From Erythrophleum ivorense (Eukaryota; Streptophyta; Magnoliopsida; Fabales; Fabaceae), in NCBI GenBank assembly GCA_026724425.1, contig JAIUCV010000003.1, positions 64,843,088 through 64,907,087 of the forward strand: a DNA stretch of 64,000 nt, given 5' to 3'. The position numbers and the translations under genes were made by a program. Positions 23,390 through 38,700 of this stretch are shown piece after piece. The notes beneath the pieces were generated by a model. That model did not search any database. It had not been told where the DNA came from and saw only the letters and a list, made by a program, of their open reading frames with translations. Each line of letters starts with the position of its first letter. The first letter of the stretch is position 1.

Positions 23390-25632
23390 ATTATTCTTCT
23401 TCATTTAACTCCAAAAGTTTTTAAAATTTTATTGATATAATCATATTGTGAGCTCTGTTGGTTTTGTAAAATTTTGGGAGTCAAGCGATGTAACTATCAT
23501 TTTTTGTTGGTTAGTTTGGCTCCAATAATTGGATTTGAACTCAGGATTCTTCAGCCCACAACTAAGCCAAAATTCATTGGTTAATCATCTTCTAAGGACT
23601 AAAGGGATATAACATGCATATTTCTGGGATAATAGTAATTTACTCTCTCTTTTTTTATTCCGTATTTTATCTGATTCAACTCTTTGTTTTTCAACTCGGT
23701 TTTTGTATTTTATTAAATGATATTCAGCTGGGTATTCTTGATTATTTGTTCTGCTTAATGCTGTGACATGGTTTGCTGTTGGATCTTAAAGGAGATTGTA
23801 GTTGTTATTTGTTAATGACATGTTCAAGTTGTATTCAGGGGGATTATAATTGTGAAGTTACGTCGAGGGCAAGAACTGAGGCTGAGAGCAATAGCTAGGA
23901 AGGGAATTGGCAAAGATCATGCGAAATGGTCACCGGCAGCAACTGTAACTTTCATGTATGAGCCAGAAATTCATATAAATGAAGATCTTATGGAGTCATT
24001 GACACTTGAAGAGAAAAGAGAATGGGTTGAAAGTAGTCCTACCCATGTGTTTGAGATTGATCCTGTAACGCAACAGGTTGGTTTCTATTTGCTTATATTA
24101 GTTATACGCTTTCCATTGACTTCATCAGTAGTGGTGGTTCTTTCCATTTGGTTTCCCACTTAGACTCTAGAATTTTGAGGTTGTGAACATTTACCTAGCC
24201 TGTCTTCTGGGTTTGGTGCTGAAATGGCGGTTTGGAATTAACCCTAGATAGGCATTTGTTGCAATGTACTGATTATGACTGAGTAGATTTGTGTTCATAT
24301 TACGTGTCTCTAACTTTATCCACTCTTCCTGTTTGGCTTTCTGGGTTAAAGTAGACAAGAAAGTAGAATTGAAGGTACCTCTTGATGTCTATTTTTTGGC
24401 TTTTCTGTAGCTAGTATGATGGACGTCAGTGAATTGATATTTTTGGATGATATGTGCTGTCCTTGTCGTGGGTAAATGTTGCTCGTAGTTGGTCTTCAAG
24501 TTTTGTGTTTCAGTTGTTTTATGGCAGTGATCCCCAGTTTAGGCTCAGAGAACCATAGAGAAGGCACATACCACAATAAAAATACACCTAGCCTCTATAG
24601 TTTGGTAAAGAATTGAAGATCTTTATTTAAGATGGCTTACTTAGTAGGACAACCTGCAGTTACCTAGGTTGGATCTAAATTGCAGTTGTGGTTGTGATTG
24701 CTAGAAAATGTGACTAAATGTGGAGAAATATGGCCATTGCAGATCACGATTATAGGCATGATGCTGTAATGTGAAATGTTTACTGCTTCAAGACCCATTA
24801 AGGTCTTAGAGCTAGCAATTTCGTTAGTTTTAACCTCCACAGAAGTGTTAATGTTATAGTTTGAAGAATGTGTATAGGGATTAGTGATACAGCCTCTGAT
24901 GTGTGTTATAGCATCCCCAGGCACCTTTTCTGGAGAAGATATGAATACTCAGTTTGAACTTGCTGAATCAAAGTTTAAGTTTCTGAAATTGATGTATCTG
25001 ATCTCAAAGCTAAAGAGTTTATGAAATCGATGTATCTGGAGAAGACTGTTCCCACCGCATAGGCCTGTTCTACTGTTTGTGAAATGTTGATGTATAGTAC
25101 TTGATACCCATCTTTGACATTTTATAAATTGTTAAACTTTGTTAGACCTGGTCTATAAAGATAGACAGACACAAGTCAATGATAAAAAGACATGTATGAA
25201 TGGCAAGTATACTTTTTAACAAGACCTATGTATGAACTGTATTTATATGTTTATTCATGGTTGACTTAGTCTACTTTATCTATCTCTTGTAGATTAGATT
25301 TATCTAAGAAGCTTTCTTTGTGCCAAGGCAATTTATCATAACTAGTTATCATTTACTAGGTTATGGTGGTTGATCCTGAGGCATACACTTACGATGATGA
25401 GGTGATCAAGAAAGCTGAAGCTATGGGCAAGCCAGGGCTTGTGGAAATCAATGCAAGGCAAGATTCCTTCATATTCGCTGTGGAATCTACGGGTGCAATC
25501 AAAGCTTCTCAGTTGTTATTGAATGCCATTGAAGTTCTTAAACAGAAGCTGGATGCAGTGAGGCTCTCAGAAGACACAGTGGAAGCTGATGACCAGTTTG
25601 GTGAATTAGGTGCGCATATGCGAGGAGGATGA
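22612..25632 (+). CDS. NRPB3: DNA-directed RNA polymerase II subunit RPB3 (shared Pol II/IV/V)
   Basis: Three exons join in frame with GT-AG borders: 22612-23057, 23839-24076 and 25360-25632, giving 318 residues, the usual length for plant NRPB3. The product is the alpha-like subunit that pairs with RPB11 in assembly of the core polymerase (family knowledge). Seen in sequence: the alpha N-terminal-like dimerisation start (VKIRELKDDYVKFELRDTD, ANALRRVMIAEVPTIAID), a four-cysteine zinc-binding cluster at residues 90, 93, 99 and 102 (CDACDGDGQCEFC), and the second dimerisation part in exon 3 (ARQDSFIFAVESTGAI). The start chosen is the ATG at 22612; the frame is open eight codons upstream only through a TTG. 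The GC-rich exon 1 stands out from its AT-rich surroundings. A paralogue serving Pol V (NRPE3b) cannot be excluded. Confidence 0.96.
23440..23600 (-). mobile_element. Possible tRNA-derived SINE in NRPB3 intron 1
   Basis: On the minus strand a box-A-like TGGCTTAGTTG (about 23563-23573) is followed by a box-B-like AGTTCAAATCC (about 23535-23545). This is the order expected for a tRNA-derived SINE head, though with shorter spacing than usual. No tail or target-site duplication was confirmed. Confidence 0.35.
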
Positions 25633-28600
25633 TCAAGTTTTTTCAAAGGGCTTCTTGGTGAGGAATTTTCAATAGGCACAATTAAAAAAAAATAGTAAAC
25701 TTTAGTCAATTATAAATAGACACATAAACATGTCATTTAATATGTTTATGTCTGTTTATGATTGGTTTGATTAACTAATTTCTTGTGGATTGGACTACCT
25801 AACATTTTCTGTATCTTGATATTGTTCAACTCATGTTCCCTCGAACTTGTTTATTGGATCATGTATTTAAGTGAATAGCTGCAGCATGTGCTGCCTCACC
25901 TGAAATGCTAGTTATTATCTTTTGAAGACAGGGAGTTATCTCCTTCAAGTCTGAATCACTTGTTCTTTGCTTGAAAAGATTGAAACAGTGGTTAGCATAT
26001 GGCATGCCATAATTTCAGAAGTTTTTTTTATAATAGGAATACTATTGAAATGCAATGCTATAATATAATGATTAGGAATTGCTTATAAGCAAAGAGTAAA
26101 ACTAGTGTATAGCTGTAGCCTTAAAAAAAGGGGGGAAAAAAGAAAAAAGTAGTAGTTTTAACTAATGTTTTAAAATTCAACCTTGACCCAAAAAGGGTGT
26201 CAGGTCATGATAATTGGTTTAACTGCTTCATGTGACTGTTAAGTTGGATAATATCATTGAAGTGACGGATGTTTCCTAAATTTTGTTAAAATTATATAAT
26301 TCTTCTATTTATTATTAAAATATACATTTTAATTTAATTTTGAATTTTTATTAAAATGTTTTGAATTAATATAAATTTATAAATATGTATTATATCTAAA
26401 TATGTATGAGTAAATTTTAAAAAAAAATATGTACAAATAAAAATAAGAATAAAAAAGTAAATTTTGTTTTCATTAAATTTAACTAAAAAATATTTACTTA
26501 AATTAATACGAGTTACTTTAATCAATTTAAAATTAAACTAAAATGTCTTGTAATTTTTTGTTTTATAGGAGGTGTATGTATATTCTAAATATAAATTAAA
26601 AGTTTGTATTATTTATTCTAAAAACAATAATTAATTTTAATATATTTAATATATCTTATATTGCAAAAATTATGTTTAAATTTATGGCTTTCAACAAAAA
26701 TACTTGGTAGAAATTCATATACAAGGTAAATATAAGTTTGATAGTAACAATGTTTATGTAAATATAAGTTTCAAGTCTTTGATTTTTTTTTCAGATTTTT
26801 TTTTATGTGGTTGGTTTTTTAAAAGAAAAATTACATTTAACAACCTGAATTTTTTAAAATTTATAATAAAAGATCTTGAAAACTAAAATTATTTTCAAGG
26901 CTTAAATGCTCTTATTGATATTTCAAATTGTAATTTTTCTAAAATCTTATAATAACTTTCATAAAATTTGGTAATATCTTCTTTAAAATCTAGTAATAAC
27001 TTTTTCTAAAAGCCTTTGTAACTTTGAGAAATCAAAGTTGTAACTCTTATGATTTAGCATCTTAATAAATCAAAGTTAAGGAGTAAGGTTGTAAGTTCCC
27101 TAAATTTTAATAGTAATTTTCTTAAAATTCTCTTATAACTTTGAGAAGTTCAAGTTGTAATTCTCAAATTTTAAAAAAGTAACTATTATATTTTATAAAA
27201 AAATTATTACTACATTGTAAGAAAATTACAACTAAATTTACTATTAAGGGCAATTTCATCCATTCAATGTCAAAATTAGGTCTTCTAGAATAATTTTGGT
27301 TTTTCTAATCCTTCATTATAGGTCTTCTTACAAATTTAGCCAGTCAATTTAGGCTTATCAAGACTCATTTCATATGTAAAAAGTTAGGTTAAAAATAAAA
27401 AGAAAAAATAATATTTTAAATAAAAAATACCTATAATACCCTTATTTTTAATGAATAAATAATAATTAATAAAGCATATTGAATAATAATTAAATAATAA
27501 TTATTATTATTATAGAGATAAAATTAAAATTTTATCAAACTTTTCCTTTCCCTTACATTTTTTTTTCTCCAAACGCACCCTTTAAAGGTGATGTAGACTA
27601 TTTGTCTAGCTAGCCCTAGTCTAATTAATTTGACAAAGCTAGTATCAGCTAGTTTGGTTTTAAAATGCTAGTTTTAAAAAAATTAAAAAAAAAATTGTTT
27701 TCCCTACAAAATGCAAAGATTCAAAAAATGTTTCCATGAACCCCATAGAAAAAAAGGTGAATAAATAATATTTGTATGAGGTATATACGGATATAAGCAA
27801 TACATGAATAATATCAATACGTAACCTCGTGGGGAGTCGTACAGTAACTAGTTTAGCTACAATGGGGTTCCAACACAATATATATATATATATATATATA
27901 TATTGTCACTCTTATTGTACTTAGACACTTATCTTGGGATTAGTGAGCCAACTTGAACAATTTTAAAACTTATCTCTAAAATAAACAAAAAATATGAAAT
28001 GACTTGTGTTCCAAACTTTATTAAGTGCAATAAGATTCGTGTTTAGTATTCCCAAATTGGCTTGGACAATTTTAAATAAAAATAATAGCGTAAATTAATT
28101 ATTAGATATTGAAAAGATCACATTTCTTTTAATTTAGTTCCTAAAACTGAGATTTTTTTAATTAGTCCTTCAAAAAAGTTTTTTCAATCGAAATGATCAA
28201 TTTGTTTGGTGAATTTCCTTCAATTAATAAACAAAGATCCACTTGATTATCAATTTATGATTTGGACTTATTTTGGTGGCATGTTCTCTCAAGATAGCAT
28301 CATTTTAGGAGAAAATTTGTTTAAGACACATTGTTTTAGGAAAAAATGCTACTTGGATAAGTTGAGATTATAAGTTAATGACTCCATGGACCCTTTTTTA
28401 TAAATTGAGACAAATTTATATAATAGAAGGATTATTTTAATTGAAAAAATTTTTAGAAGATTAAATTAGAAAACTTTATTCTTAAAGAACTAAATTGGGA
28501 GGTGAATCATTTTTCAGAAATTAAATTATTAATTTATTCAAAATAATATTTGTTAGTTTAACCGCAGAAAGTTTGAGATTTAACTTCAACAAGCACATTT

Positions 28601-29772
28601 AAAAAAATCAATGTTAAATTTACAAAGCATGAGCATAGCATTCCGTTCATATAATGGAGTTTCATGCAACTTGAAAAAAACAAAATTGAGATCTGGATCT
28701 TTGCTTCTTCTTATGATGGGATGTACCTACTTAAATATCATCAAACACGCACATAATTAGGCATCAAAATTTGTACGATATTATTAACATTTGGGCTTAT
28801 GACATCTTGGGTCAACAAGAATAACACTTAAAAAGATGATAATTTTATTAAATAATTCTCAATTTGATGCTAAAATTTGAAAAACAGAGGATAGTCCCTG
28901 TGATACATGTGTTGCTCCATTTCTTTTGGATGTAGACACATTTTACCAACATATGTTCTGAAATATATATATATATATATATTACAATAACTATACTATA
29001 AAGGTTAAGTTTTAAATATTCAAGTAAATGTAAATGTGAACGCATACTTTCAATATAAAAAATTTATCAAATTATAGAATTTCTAATGACATTGAATGTT
29101 GATTTAGACAAAGAAATCCTCTGATATTATACTTTTCAATAAAATATTGGCTACTTCCACAAAAGAACACCTACAGCTTTTTTCCTTTTCCTGAATACAT
29201 CTGAAAATAAAAATTTTCTATTTTCTTCCAAAAGTTGTACATCCCCAATCAATTTATATGCATATACATATTTCCTATGAGAAAAATATAGGGGGTGGAA
29301 GAACTTACATCATCAACGATAAAACAATCTAACTTGCATCTAACTCAGATAGATTAATAACAATTTTACTTCACCATTTCAAAACATTTATATCTAATCA
29401 GATAGCTATAAATCACTGTACTAAATAATTATGTTCTTAGAAGTAATATTTTTTTATAATAACATTTTTATGATTGGAGCTTTGACCCATTGGTCTCTGT
29501 CCATGCCGCTAACTATATAGAGATCCTAATACCCTATTCTTCGGTAGAACTATTATCACATAGCAATCCTGATGAAATAGGCATCGACTTGAATTGAACT
29601 ATTCAGGCAACTACAAGAGGAAGCTTAAGTGAAGTGTGATATACATTTTGCCAAAATTTGTGGGAAGCTGCAAGATGCTAAGTTATGGCATGAATACCTG
29701 ATCACTAGCAGCAGGTCTAATAATTTACTAATTACTAGCCCTTTTTCTGTTTGAGCATTTTCCTCATCTTCC
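25633..29772. other. Non-coding region between convergent NRPB3 and NAP1
   Basis: Holds the two 3' UTRs and AT-rich DNA. At about 26880-27240 short degenerate repeats recur (AAATCTAGTAATAACTTTT and AACTTTGAGAA types, about 30-60 bp apart). An (AT)n tract lies at 27879-27903. A foldback element is listed separately. No gene recognised. Confidence 0.65.
28090..28545. repeat. Long-TIR foldback (MITE-like) element
   Basis: The left arm (AATTTAGTTCC..., TTAGTCCTTCAAAAAAG, TTTTTCAATCGAAATGATC; about 28095-28200) returns as an imperfect reverse complement on the right (about 28430-28540). The central part has no coding frame. Long inverted arms without a transposase fit a Mutator-like MITE or a foldback element; the family cannot be fixed. 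Confidence 0.6.
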
Positions 29773-32700
29773 CTACTTGTATGCTAGAGGACCAGATCTA
29801 GATACTGCAAACCTTGGTAGGGGACTTGGTCCTGTACTCCCAGAAGTTGAGCCTTCAACAAATTTTGCCCGATTTCGGCTTGAACTGTAATCCAGAGGCC
29901 CAGAACGACGAACGTTCCTGTGCTTGTTATCCATGCTCTTTAAGCTGCCACTATCAGCTTCATAAACGTTGTGTTCCTGGCTATGTGACGATGATCCTTT
30001 GAAGAAACCTAAATCGTTGCCACCATACTGTGGTGTGGAGTCCCCGCGAGGCTGCCGTGATACAGGAGATGCATGTGCTAGCAATATCGCAGGTGAATGT
30101 CGGGGTGAAGAGCTCAATATTGCTAACGGAGTGGATGGAGTATCTGCATAGTATTGGCTGTATAAAGAACGGAGAATGGCATAGGGAATGTGGGACTCCA
30201 GTGAGCTTCGTGGAAGGTATGGCGAGATTTCACAGAGTTGGTCAAGGAATATAAGCTGTGCCACAAGATGAGATCTGTGCAAAACAGAAGAAGAAAAAGG
30301 GGAAAAAATGCTCAGCATAAAAATGAGACAGGAAATGTTTCAGATAAAACAGAAAACACTCGTGCCAAAGAAAGTCAGCTGCAATATATTGCAACCGCAC
30401 ATTCATACTTTTCAGAGGACATATTTTTGGAACAAGCAACCATGTTTTTAAAATAGTCCGTATATATATTTAGTTACCTATTGGTTTCGCTCCAAGAGTC
30501 CAATATAATCTCTGCAGAGAGTTTCACAAATAACTGCAGTGTGGACTTGATGCTTGCTTCAGCTGACATATGACTTGGTAACTCAGGATCCATTGCCTCG
30601 CTAGCATGCCCATTTGATAAAGACTGTCTCTGCTGATGTTCGCGTTCCAATCTAACAAATTCACTTCCTGCAACCACTGCAGAAATGCACCTGCCCAGTG
30701 TTTACTAAATTGGTCAGGAGAGTAAGACAAATGGTAATGAAATCCTCTACAAAAATTACTATACATCAATTCATAATTCAGTTTCTAAAATTTTAATCTA
30801 TGTAATGAAACACTAAGATACTTTCTCAATCCAAGCCAGGTAAAATTACTGGATGGAAGTTAATCCAATGGCATTGGACCAGATTATCAGCATGCAAATA
30901 CAAACTGCAAATCATCATAAAAGCTCTAAACTCCATACTGTGTTTAAATTACAGCTACGAAAAATAATATTCTTTTGAGCCAAGAATAATGCTGACCTTG
31001 CCAAGCAATGGATATTGTTACTAAAACCCTCTGTGTCCACATTGAATGCGGTAGTGGTCCAAATATTAGATGTCATGAATGTGGCAAATAAGTATGGTAA
31101 CAAGCTCCAGGAACCATCATTTGCACCACCAACTTCTTCTAAAATTGATCTCACCCACTGTGAATCATGATCACTTACCACACCTACAGTATTTGCCACT
31201 CTTCTCATTCTCCTGATCTCTTCCTTTTCAGGTACTTCATCAGGTAGATGCTTAACCACCCCAGTTAGTAGTGAATGTATCAGAGGAGCACCTTCTTCAA
31301 GTATGGCACCAGCAGCCTCAGCTAGCAACCGATCAAAAGCTAGGGCTAGGCCAGCCTGAATACAAAATCCAATTACGGTTTCCAGATCAACTATGTGTTT
31401 CATAGAAGCTTCTCTTTCAATTCTATCCCCAGAATGTAGGCTGGTCGCAACCGTTTCTAACACATCACGATTTGATCGTAATGATGTGTCAATGCAATTT
31501 AAAAGTGCAGCAGTGTGCTCTTTCAGCATTCTGTCCAGCCTGTCAACTCCATAGCTGCCGAAAATACATACAAAAGACTGCAATTCCCTGAGATCAGTAA
31601 CTGAGTCTGCAAAATATCCGCCAACAGGCCTTGTACTCTTAAAGCATTTATGAATTGGTACAAACAATATCCCAGCACCTGATACATCTTTGATTATGTT
31701 TTCTATATACCAATTGCATACAGTTTCTGTGGCTGATCCAGTATGTTGCTCTGCTGGCCTGTCAAACAAGTGCAGAGAAGAAACTGGTCCAGAAAAGGCT
31801 TCTAAAAGCAAAACTTCTCGAATACCCTGGGTAAGATCCATGCTGATGTGCTGCTCTGCAAGATGCACAATGCTAACATGTCTTCGAATCAGGGACTCCA
31901 GAACAGAAGGCCGTTGAAGATCATTATCAGTTTTCAGTACTCCAAGCAATCTTCTCCTGAAGTTCCCAAGGATACATTCTCTCATGTACTGCATAAATGG
32001 CTGTGTGTTAAAATAATAACAAAAGGATCTATGAATTTACGAGGTTTGAAAAGTGTACTTTTGTGGAGAGTTGGAGTGGATGATGGTTAAACTTGTATAT
32101 CCATTACATGAACAAGAAATCAATATCCAATCACAGTAGCATGCTAAAGCCAGACAATGCATTTTATAAGAGATTATAACCATACTAGTCACAAGCCTTC
32201 AATTAACAATTTAACTGAGTTAAAATTTTCCTTGACATGGTACTAGAGCCTCTATAACCAAGTAATCAGGAGTTTAATTCTTGTTGCCCCCATCTCTCAA
32301 TTAAAATTAAGCTTCAACTTGATATGGTACGCCTATGCTTTGTCTACACTACAAGCCCATACAGCTTTCATGTGAGGATGCATGTTAGAAATTATAAAAA
32401 AAATTATTCATGAGATTTCGCTTAACAGCTTAAGCTTTTGAGTTGAAGTAATCTTTGTCAGAGATTTTATTTATACTTGCATGTATGTAGGCATATAAAC
32501 ACATCTATGGATAAAAAGGGGAATGCTAACCTCCTCCAACATTTGATTTCAAATGAAAATTACACCTTCAAATGTAAAGAAAAATAAATATACAAATAAA
32601 ATTATTTTTCTTGCTTTCAAGCTTTTTCACTTTCATTTCCCTATGCGCAAAACTGGAACAACATTCGATCCAAGTAAAAATAAGTGACTTTTTTATAGGC

Positions 32701-35700
32701 ACCATTGTATATAATATTTGCTAAAAACACACTGGTTCTCAGAAATAGCCTCTGACAACACCTCATTTAACTTGACTGAGAAAATCTTAGGGATAAGTTT
32801 ATACACACTAGTCATTACACTGACAGGCCTGTAGTCATTCACCCTCTACATTTCTAACAATAAGAAACCTAAATCTCTAGAAATGTTTTCCAACTTTTCA
32901 TATCTTTCTTCCAGGACCCACATTTTAAAACAATCTCTCTCTCTCCCTCCCTCTGCGTCTGCATATATATATATATATTGAAGATAGTTATACCATGGTA
33001 AAAATGTCCCCAAAAGAATTAGCACTAATCAATAATTGCTATTTTACAAGACAACCTCCATACTGTTTTCCTCAACAATATTTAAAGATAACTAAACTCC
33101 AGAAAGTAGAAGAAGAAGAACAAAAAGATGCATGCCTAACCTCTCTGAGAACAAAGACGTGGTTCAAAACACATATTGGCTCCATATCATTTAAAACCGA
33201 GCATAAGTTGGTCAGCCTCTGCATTGCAGCTTCTAGCCTGTTGTTAAAAGAAAAAGGAGAAAAATGGCACTAGTTAGCTCCAGAAAGTTTTGATTATGTG
33301 GTTTGACATATATGTTTGGCAGCAGATTACAATAACATACATTTTGATAGCACTGTTGTTTTCAGGAAAGCTCTCATGGCCAGGTAAAGGAAAACCAGCT
33401 GCTCCTTTTGGAGATTTATATGAAGGAATAGAAACTCTAGATGCATAATTCAGATAAGAAGCCGCTTGCTCTGGAAGAAGCTGACAAAGATATGACAGTA
33501 AGTTTTCTGAAATGGGACTAACTTCTTAAAGTAGTTATAATTTTTACCTGATTCTCCAGTGCACCAAATCCTCCTTCAGAGTCAAGAATATTTATTAATC
33601 CTTCCAATCCTCCCATGATGGATTCTATCAAGGACTCAACATAAAGAACAGCATCCCTACCAATTTTTGTTACCTGCTTGCCAAAAAAAAAAAAAAGAAG
33701 TAACCACCCATGTTTCCCCCATCTTTCAATCATCATGCATGCAGCTTATAATGATGAATCGGGAGATAGCAAGAGAAAGTTTACAAGACCTTAAGATTAA
33801 ATCAAAATTATGAGAATCCATTTCATAACAAGGCAGTGCCATTCTTTATATTGGGGAACTCTGATAAGTGAAATTGGAAACACAGAATTGCAAAGTAGCT
33901 TAAAAACAGAAGACCACTTTAGAATTTCCTCTCAATGAAAATGAAGATGAAAAAAGTCATCTTTGAGGGCCCAAAAGTTGGATGAAGCCACTCAGAAATG
34001 TAAAGTATCCCCTTCAGCAAACCCATAGGTACAATAAACCCCTAACCTTTTGCTGTAACATCAGCATTTTATTGAAATATATATATACATAAAACTATTC
34101 GCCATTTCCTTAAATAAATGGAAATGTGCTATACAATTTGAATATCTGGTATATAACATCTTCATGTTAACAAAATTGAGCATTGAAATGAGGCTACAGC
34201 ACAATATACAGTTATTTGTTTAGGACTCTTGGTTGAAACTTGAGAAGTTAATAGTGTCAGTCAGACTGCAGGGGAGGAATTGGTTTTATGTTCCTACCTC
34301 TTCTGGAACAACGGGAGAAGCACACTCTGGAAAACTGCTAGCAATCCCAAGCCATGCACAGCAATGCTGAGGTCGTCCTTCTGGACCAAACATGGTGTTC
34401 CGAAATACCTAATATAAGAATATAGCTCAGGCTATTAGTAAATAAAGTTGGATTTTAGGATGAAAGGAATGAAAAGTGTGAATCCAAGTGTAAACCATAA
34501 ATTAAATGCTGCAGAAGCAAACAAAGCCATTATATAACAAAAATTTAAGGAATTAAGGAGGGGTGGAAGGGAAAGCACTCACAGCTGTTAGGTGCTGATG
34601 ATAGAAATACAGCTTCCTAAGACTACCATGCTTTGAGAGAAGCGATTCCAATTCATCTACACATCTGCATCGAAAGAGAACGGTGGTATTATTATCATGC
34701 CTTCAAGGTTTACTTTCCTTTTAAATAATTTGTTAACAGAGAGAGACTGGTTAGGAATCACTAACTCAATTGTTAGGCTCCAGTAAGTGAACTATATACA
34801 CATTGCAAGTAGGGTTCCAGAATGATTGATACCATGACACACACACATACAGAATTGTTGGAAAGTGCTAACTAAGCTTAGGTTCCTGTAAGTGTTTTTA
34901 TGTAGAAATTCAGAGTCTAATTTTCCTTTGAACTTATTTTATTAGATGGAAGCAACATTATATTTATAGACGATAAAAGAGAAAGTATACTTCTACTTTA
35001 ACTAAAAGACATAATTATTAAAAAAAAAAGATAATTTTATCTTAATCAAAATAAGATAACTCTATCCTAATTAAAATAGAAAACTTAAAACTAACCTTAT
35101 TCTAATCAAAACAAAACACTTAAGCTAAAGATAAAATATTTGAAAAACTCCTATTATCTTGGACTCCTATCTTAAACAAAATACTTAAATAGTCTTATTT
35201 TAAGAGCCTAAACAAATTGGCTAAAATATAGGGATTAAAACCTGAAAACTTGCTGAAAGGGATAACTTTATTGATAAACAACACACCTATTTATACACAA
35301 TAGGTTTTTGTAAAATAGGAAACTCTATAAACCCTAATCCCTATAATCGTGCTAATCCAATCTCTATGATTACATATACTAATTACAAGAATATTTCCTA
35401 TTATATTTACAAGAATATTTCCTATTCTGTATTACTACCCCTCAAGTTGGAGCATAGATGTCAATCATGCCTAGCTTGTTATAGGTGTACTCAGTTCGGA
35501 CTACATTTAAGAGTTTTGTGAAGATATCTCCCAATTGATCTTTTGTTATGACATATCCAGTAGAAATGAATTTTTCTTGTATCTTTTCACAAATGAAATG
35601 GCAATCGATCTCAATATGCTTGATTCATTCATGAAACACAAGATTAGAGGCAATATGAAGAGTAACTTGGTCGTCACACTATAGCTTTGTTGGCAATGAA

Positions 35701-38700
35701 GCCTTGTGACCAACTTCACTTAATAGTTGATATATTCATACAATCTTACACACTGATTGTGCCATAGTTCTATATTCTGATTCTGCACTAGAACGAGATA
35801 CTACATTTTGCTTCTTACTTTTCCATAAAACTAGGTTTCCTCCACAAAAACATAGTATCCTATAGTGGGTTGCCTATCAACGTTAGATCTTACTCAATCC
35901 ACATCATAAAAGCATTCAATATTAGTGTGCCCATGATTCCCATACAAGATGCCATGTCTTGGGGCTCCTTTCAAGTAGCATAGGATTTGTTCTAAAAGTA
36001 GCCAATGATTAACTGCTGGGAAAGATATGAATAGACTTACAACACTAACGGGATATGCAATATCCAGACGAGTCACCATAAAATAATTCAATTTCCCAAC
36101 AAGTCTTCTGTACTTTTCAGGATCTTCAAATAACTCACCATTATTTTTTCCAAACTATAAGTTAAGAGTCATTGGAGCACTACATGGCTTAGCTCCCAAT
36201 TTTCTTGTTTTTGTTAACAAGTCAAGAACATATTTTCTCTGAGACAAGAAGATACCTTTCTTATTTCTCATGATTTCAACTCCCAAGAAATATTTTAACA
36301 GTCCCAAATCCTTCGTTTGAATTTGAGAATGAAAGTTTTGAGAGATGAAATGCTAGAAGTGTCACTCCAAGTAATCACAATATCATTAATATACACAACA
36401 AGTAAGATTAAGCCAACATCAAACTGTTTATAAAACACTGAGTGATCACATGTGCTCTTATTTACCTCATATTTCAGAACCACTTCATTGAATCTGCCAA
36501 ACCAAGCACAAGGATTCTATTTCAAACCATACAAGAATTTTCAAAGATAACATACTTTCTCATACTCCCCATGAGCAAGAAACCCAGGTGGTTGCTTTAT
36601 ATATATTTCCTCCTAAAGATCATCACGTAAAAAAACATTCTTAATATCTAATTGGTGTAAAGGCCAATTATAAGTGGCCGAGGAGACTTCGGAGCAGATG
36701 TAAGAATACCTAGAGAACTATCAAAACACGTTACAGTATAGACCAATAAATCATCTTCCCCCCTGACTGTTATAAATGGAAGATGAAGAAAAAAAAAAGA
36801 ATGTTTTCATTAAAAGAAACATCAACAAAGACAAGATAGCGATTAAGGATAGGAGAAAAATACCTGTATCCTTTTTGAAGACGAGAGTAACCAAGAAAAA
36901 CACATTTAAGTAACTTTGAATCTAATTTGATAACCTGAGGACGAACATCTCAAACAAAACAAGTACTATCAAATATTCTAGGTATAATAGGAAATAGAGG
37001 CTTTGAAGGAAAGAAGGTAGTATATGGAATATTACAATCAAGAACAAAAGATGGCATTCGATTAATCAAGAAACAAGCTGTAGAGATAGCATCTACCCAA
37101 AACTGTTTAGGAACATTTATTTGAAACAAAAGAACTTGTGCAAACTTAAGCAAATGTCTATTTTTTTCGTTTAACAACCTTTTTTTGTGATTGCGTATCA
37201 ACATAAGAAGACTGATGAAGAAGGCCATTTTGAACCATGAGGACTGAAAAGAATTTGAAAAGTATTATTTAGCATTATCACCTTGTAAAGTGTGCACAGA
37301 AGCATTGAATTAAGATTTTATTACAACACAAAAGGAACAAAAATGAGAAAACAACTCAGAGCGATTTTTCATTAAATATAACCAAGTAATATAAGAGTAA
37401 TCATCGACAAAAGTAACAAAGTATTTAAAACCAAATTTAGACATAACTTGACAAGGACCCCAAATATCAGAATGAACTAACTCAAATGGGAATGTAGCTC
37501 ATTTATTGACTCTAGACACTGAAGGAAGACGATAATGTTTGGCAAACTGAGACAACTCACAATTTAAAAAAGACAAATGTTTAAACTGAAGATAAAGTTT
37601 CTTGAAAGAAGGCAGAGAGGGGGGACCCAACCAACAATGCATCTCAAAGGGAGTCAAAGCACAAGAATAGGCAGTGGATCTCAGCACATGTATATCAAGA
37701 ATATAAAGACCTCTAAACTCATGACCTTTACCAATAATCCACTTTGTTGTAAGATCCTAAAAAAAACAATGATAAAGGAAAAGTGAGATATAACAATTCA
37801 GAGTACAAGTGAGTTTATTAACAGAAATTAGATTAAAAGAAAAATTAGGTAAACTCAACACTAAGGACAAAAAAAGAGACGAGATGAGATTAACAATTCT
37901 AGAACCTAGAACACAAGAAGTAGACCCATTTGCTAAAGTAATATAAGAGGTGTCATGTGATTGGAAAGTGGAAAGGAGACTTGGATTACCTATCATGTGA
38001 TCTGTGACACCAGAATCATGACCTAAGTGAACGATGAAGAGATAAGACATGCAATGAATTTGCCTGACTTAACAATAGTAGTAAGAATGATGGATGTCAA
38101 ATGATTCTCAATACTGAGAGAATTGAGCAAACTCCTTAGCAAAGACTAGAATAGTCTTCTCAAGAAATGACGAGACATTTGCTGATTGAGTTTTTTGATA
38201 TTTGTTTTGAAATTTCTCACAATTGCGCTTCATATGGCTTGACTTATGACAGTAGTAACACCCAATTCCTCTTGACTCCTGATTGCAACTATCAACACCC
38301 TTTTATGTTCTACCTACCTTGTTACCACCCCGATTACTCTGACGTCCAAGCTCAAAACCACGACAACTTACAAAAGCACTGTTATTGTTAGTAGGTTGAT
38401 GTGTTTGTAAACTTCCAATGCGAAACACTCTAGCAAAGGTATCTTGCAGAAAAGAAATCTTAAAACCACACAGAATCTAAGATTTAACAGTCTTAAATTC
38501 TGAAGGGAGACCAGCAAAAAAACTCATGACAACCATTTTCTCCCATTAAGCCTATTGAACCTTTACAACGGGACTAAAAAGTAACAACACATTAAGTTCC
38601 TCATAAATCATTTTAAAATCCATAAAATAAGCGGTGCGTGACCTATCTTGCTTCTCTACACGATAAAAAACTTTATCCACCTCATAGATACGAGAGATAT

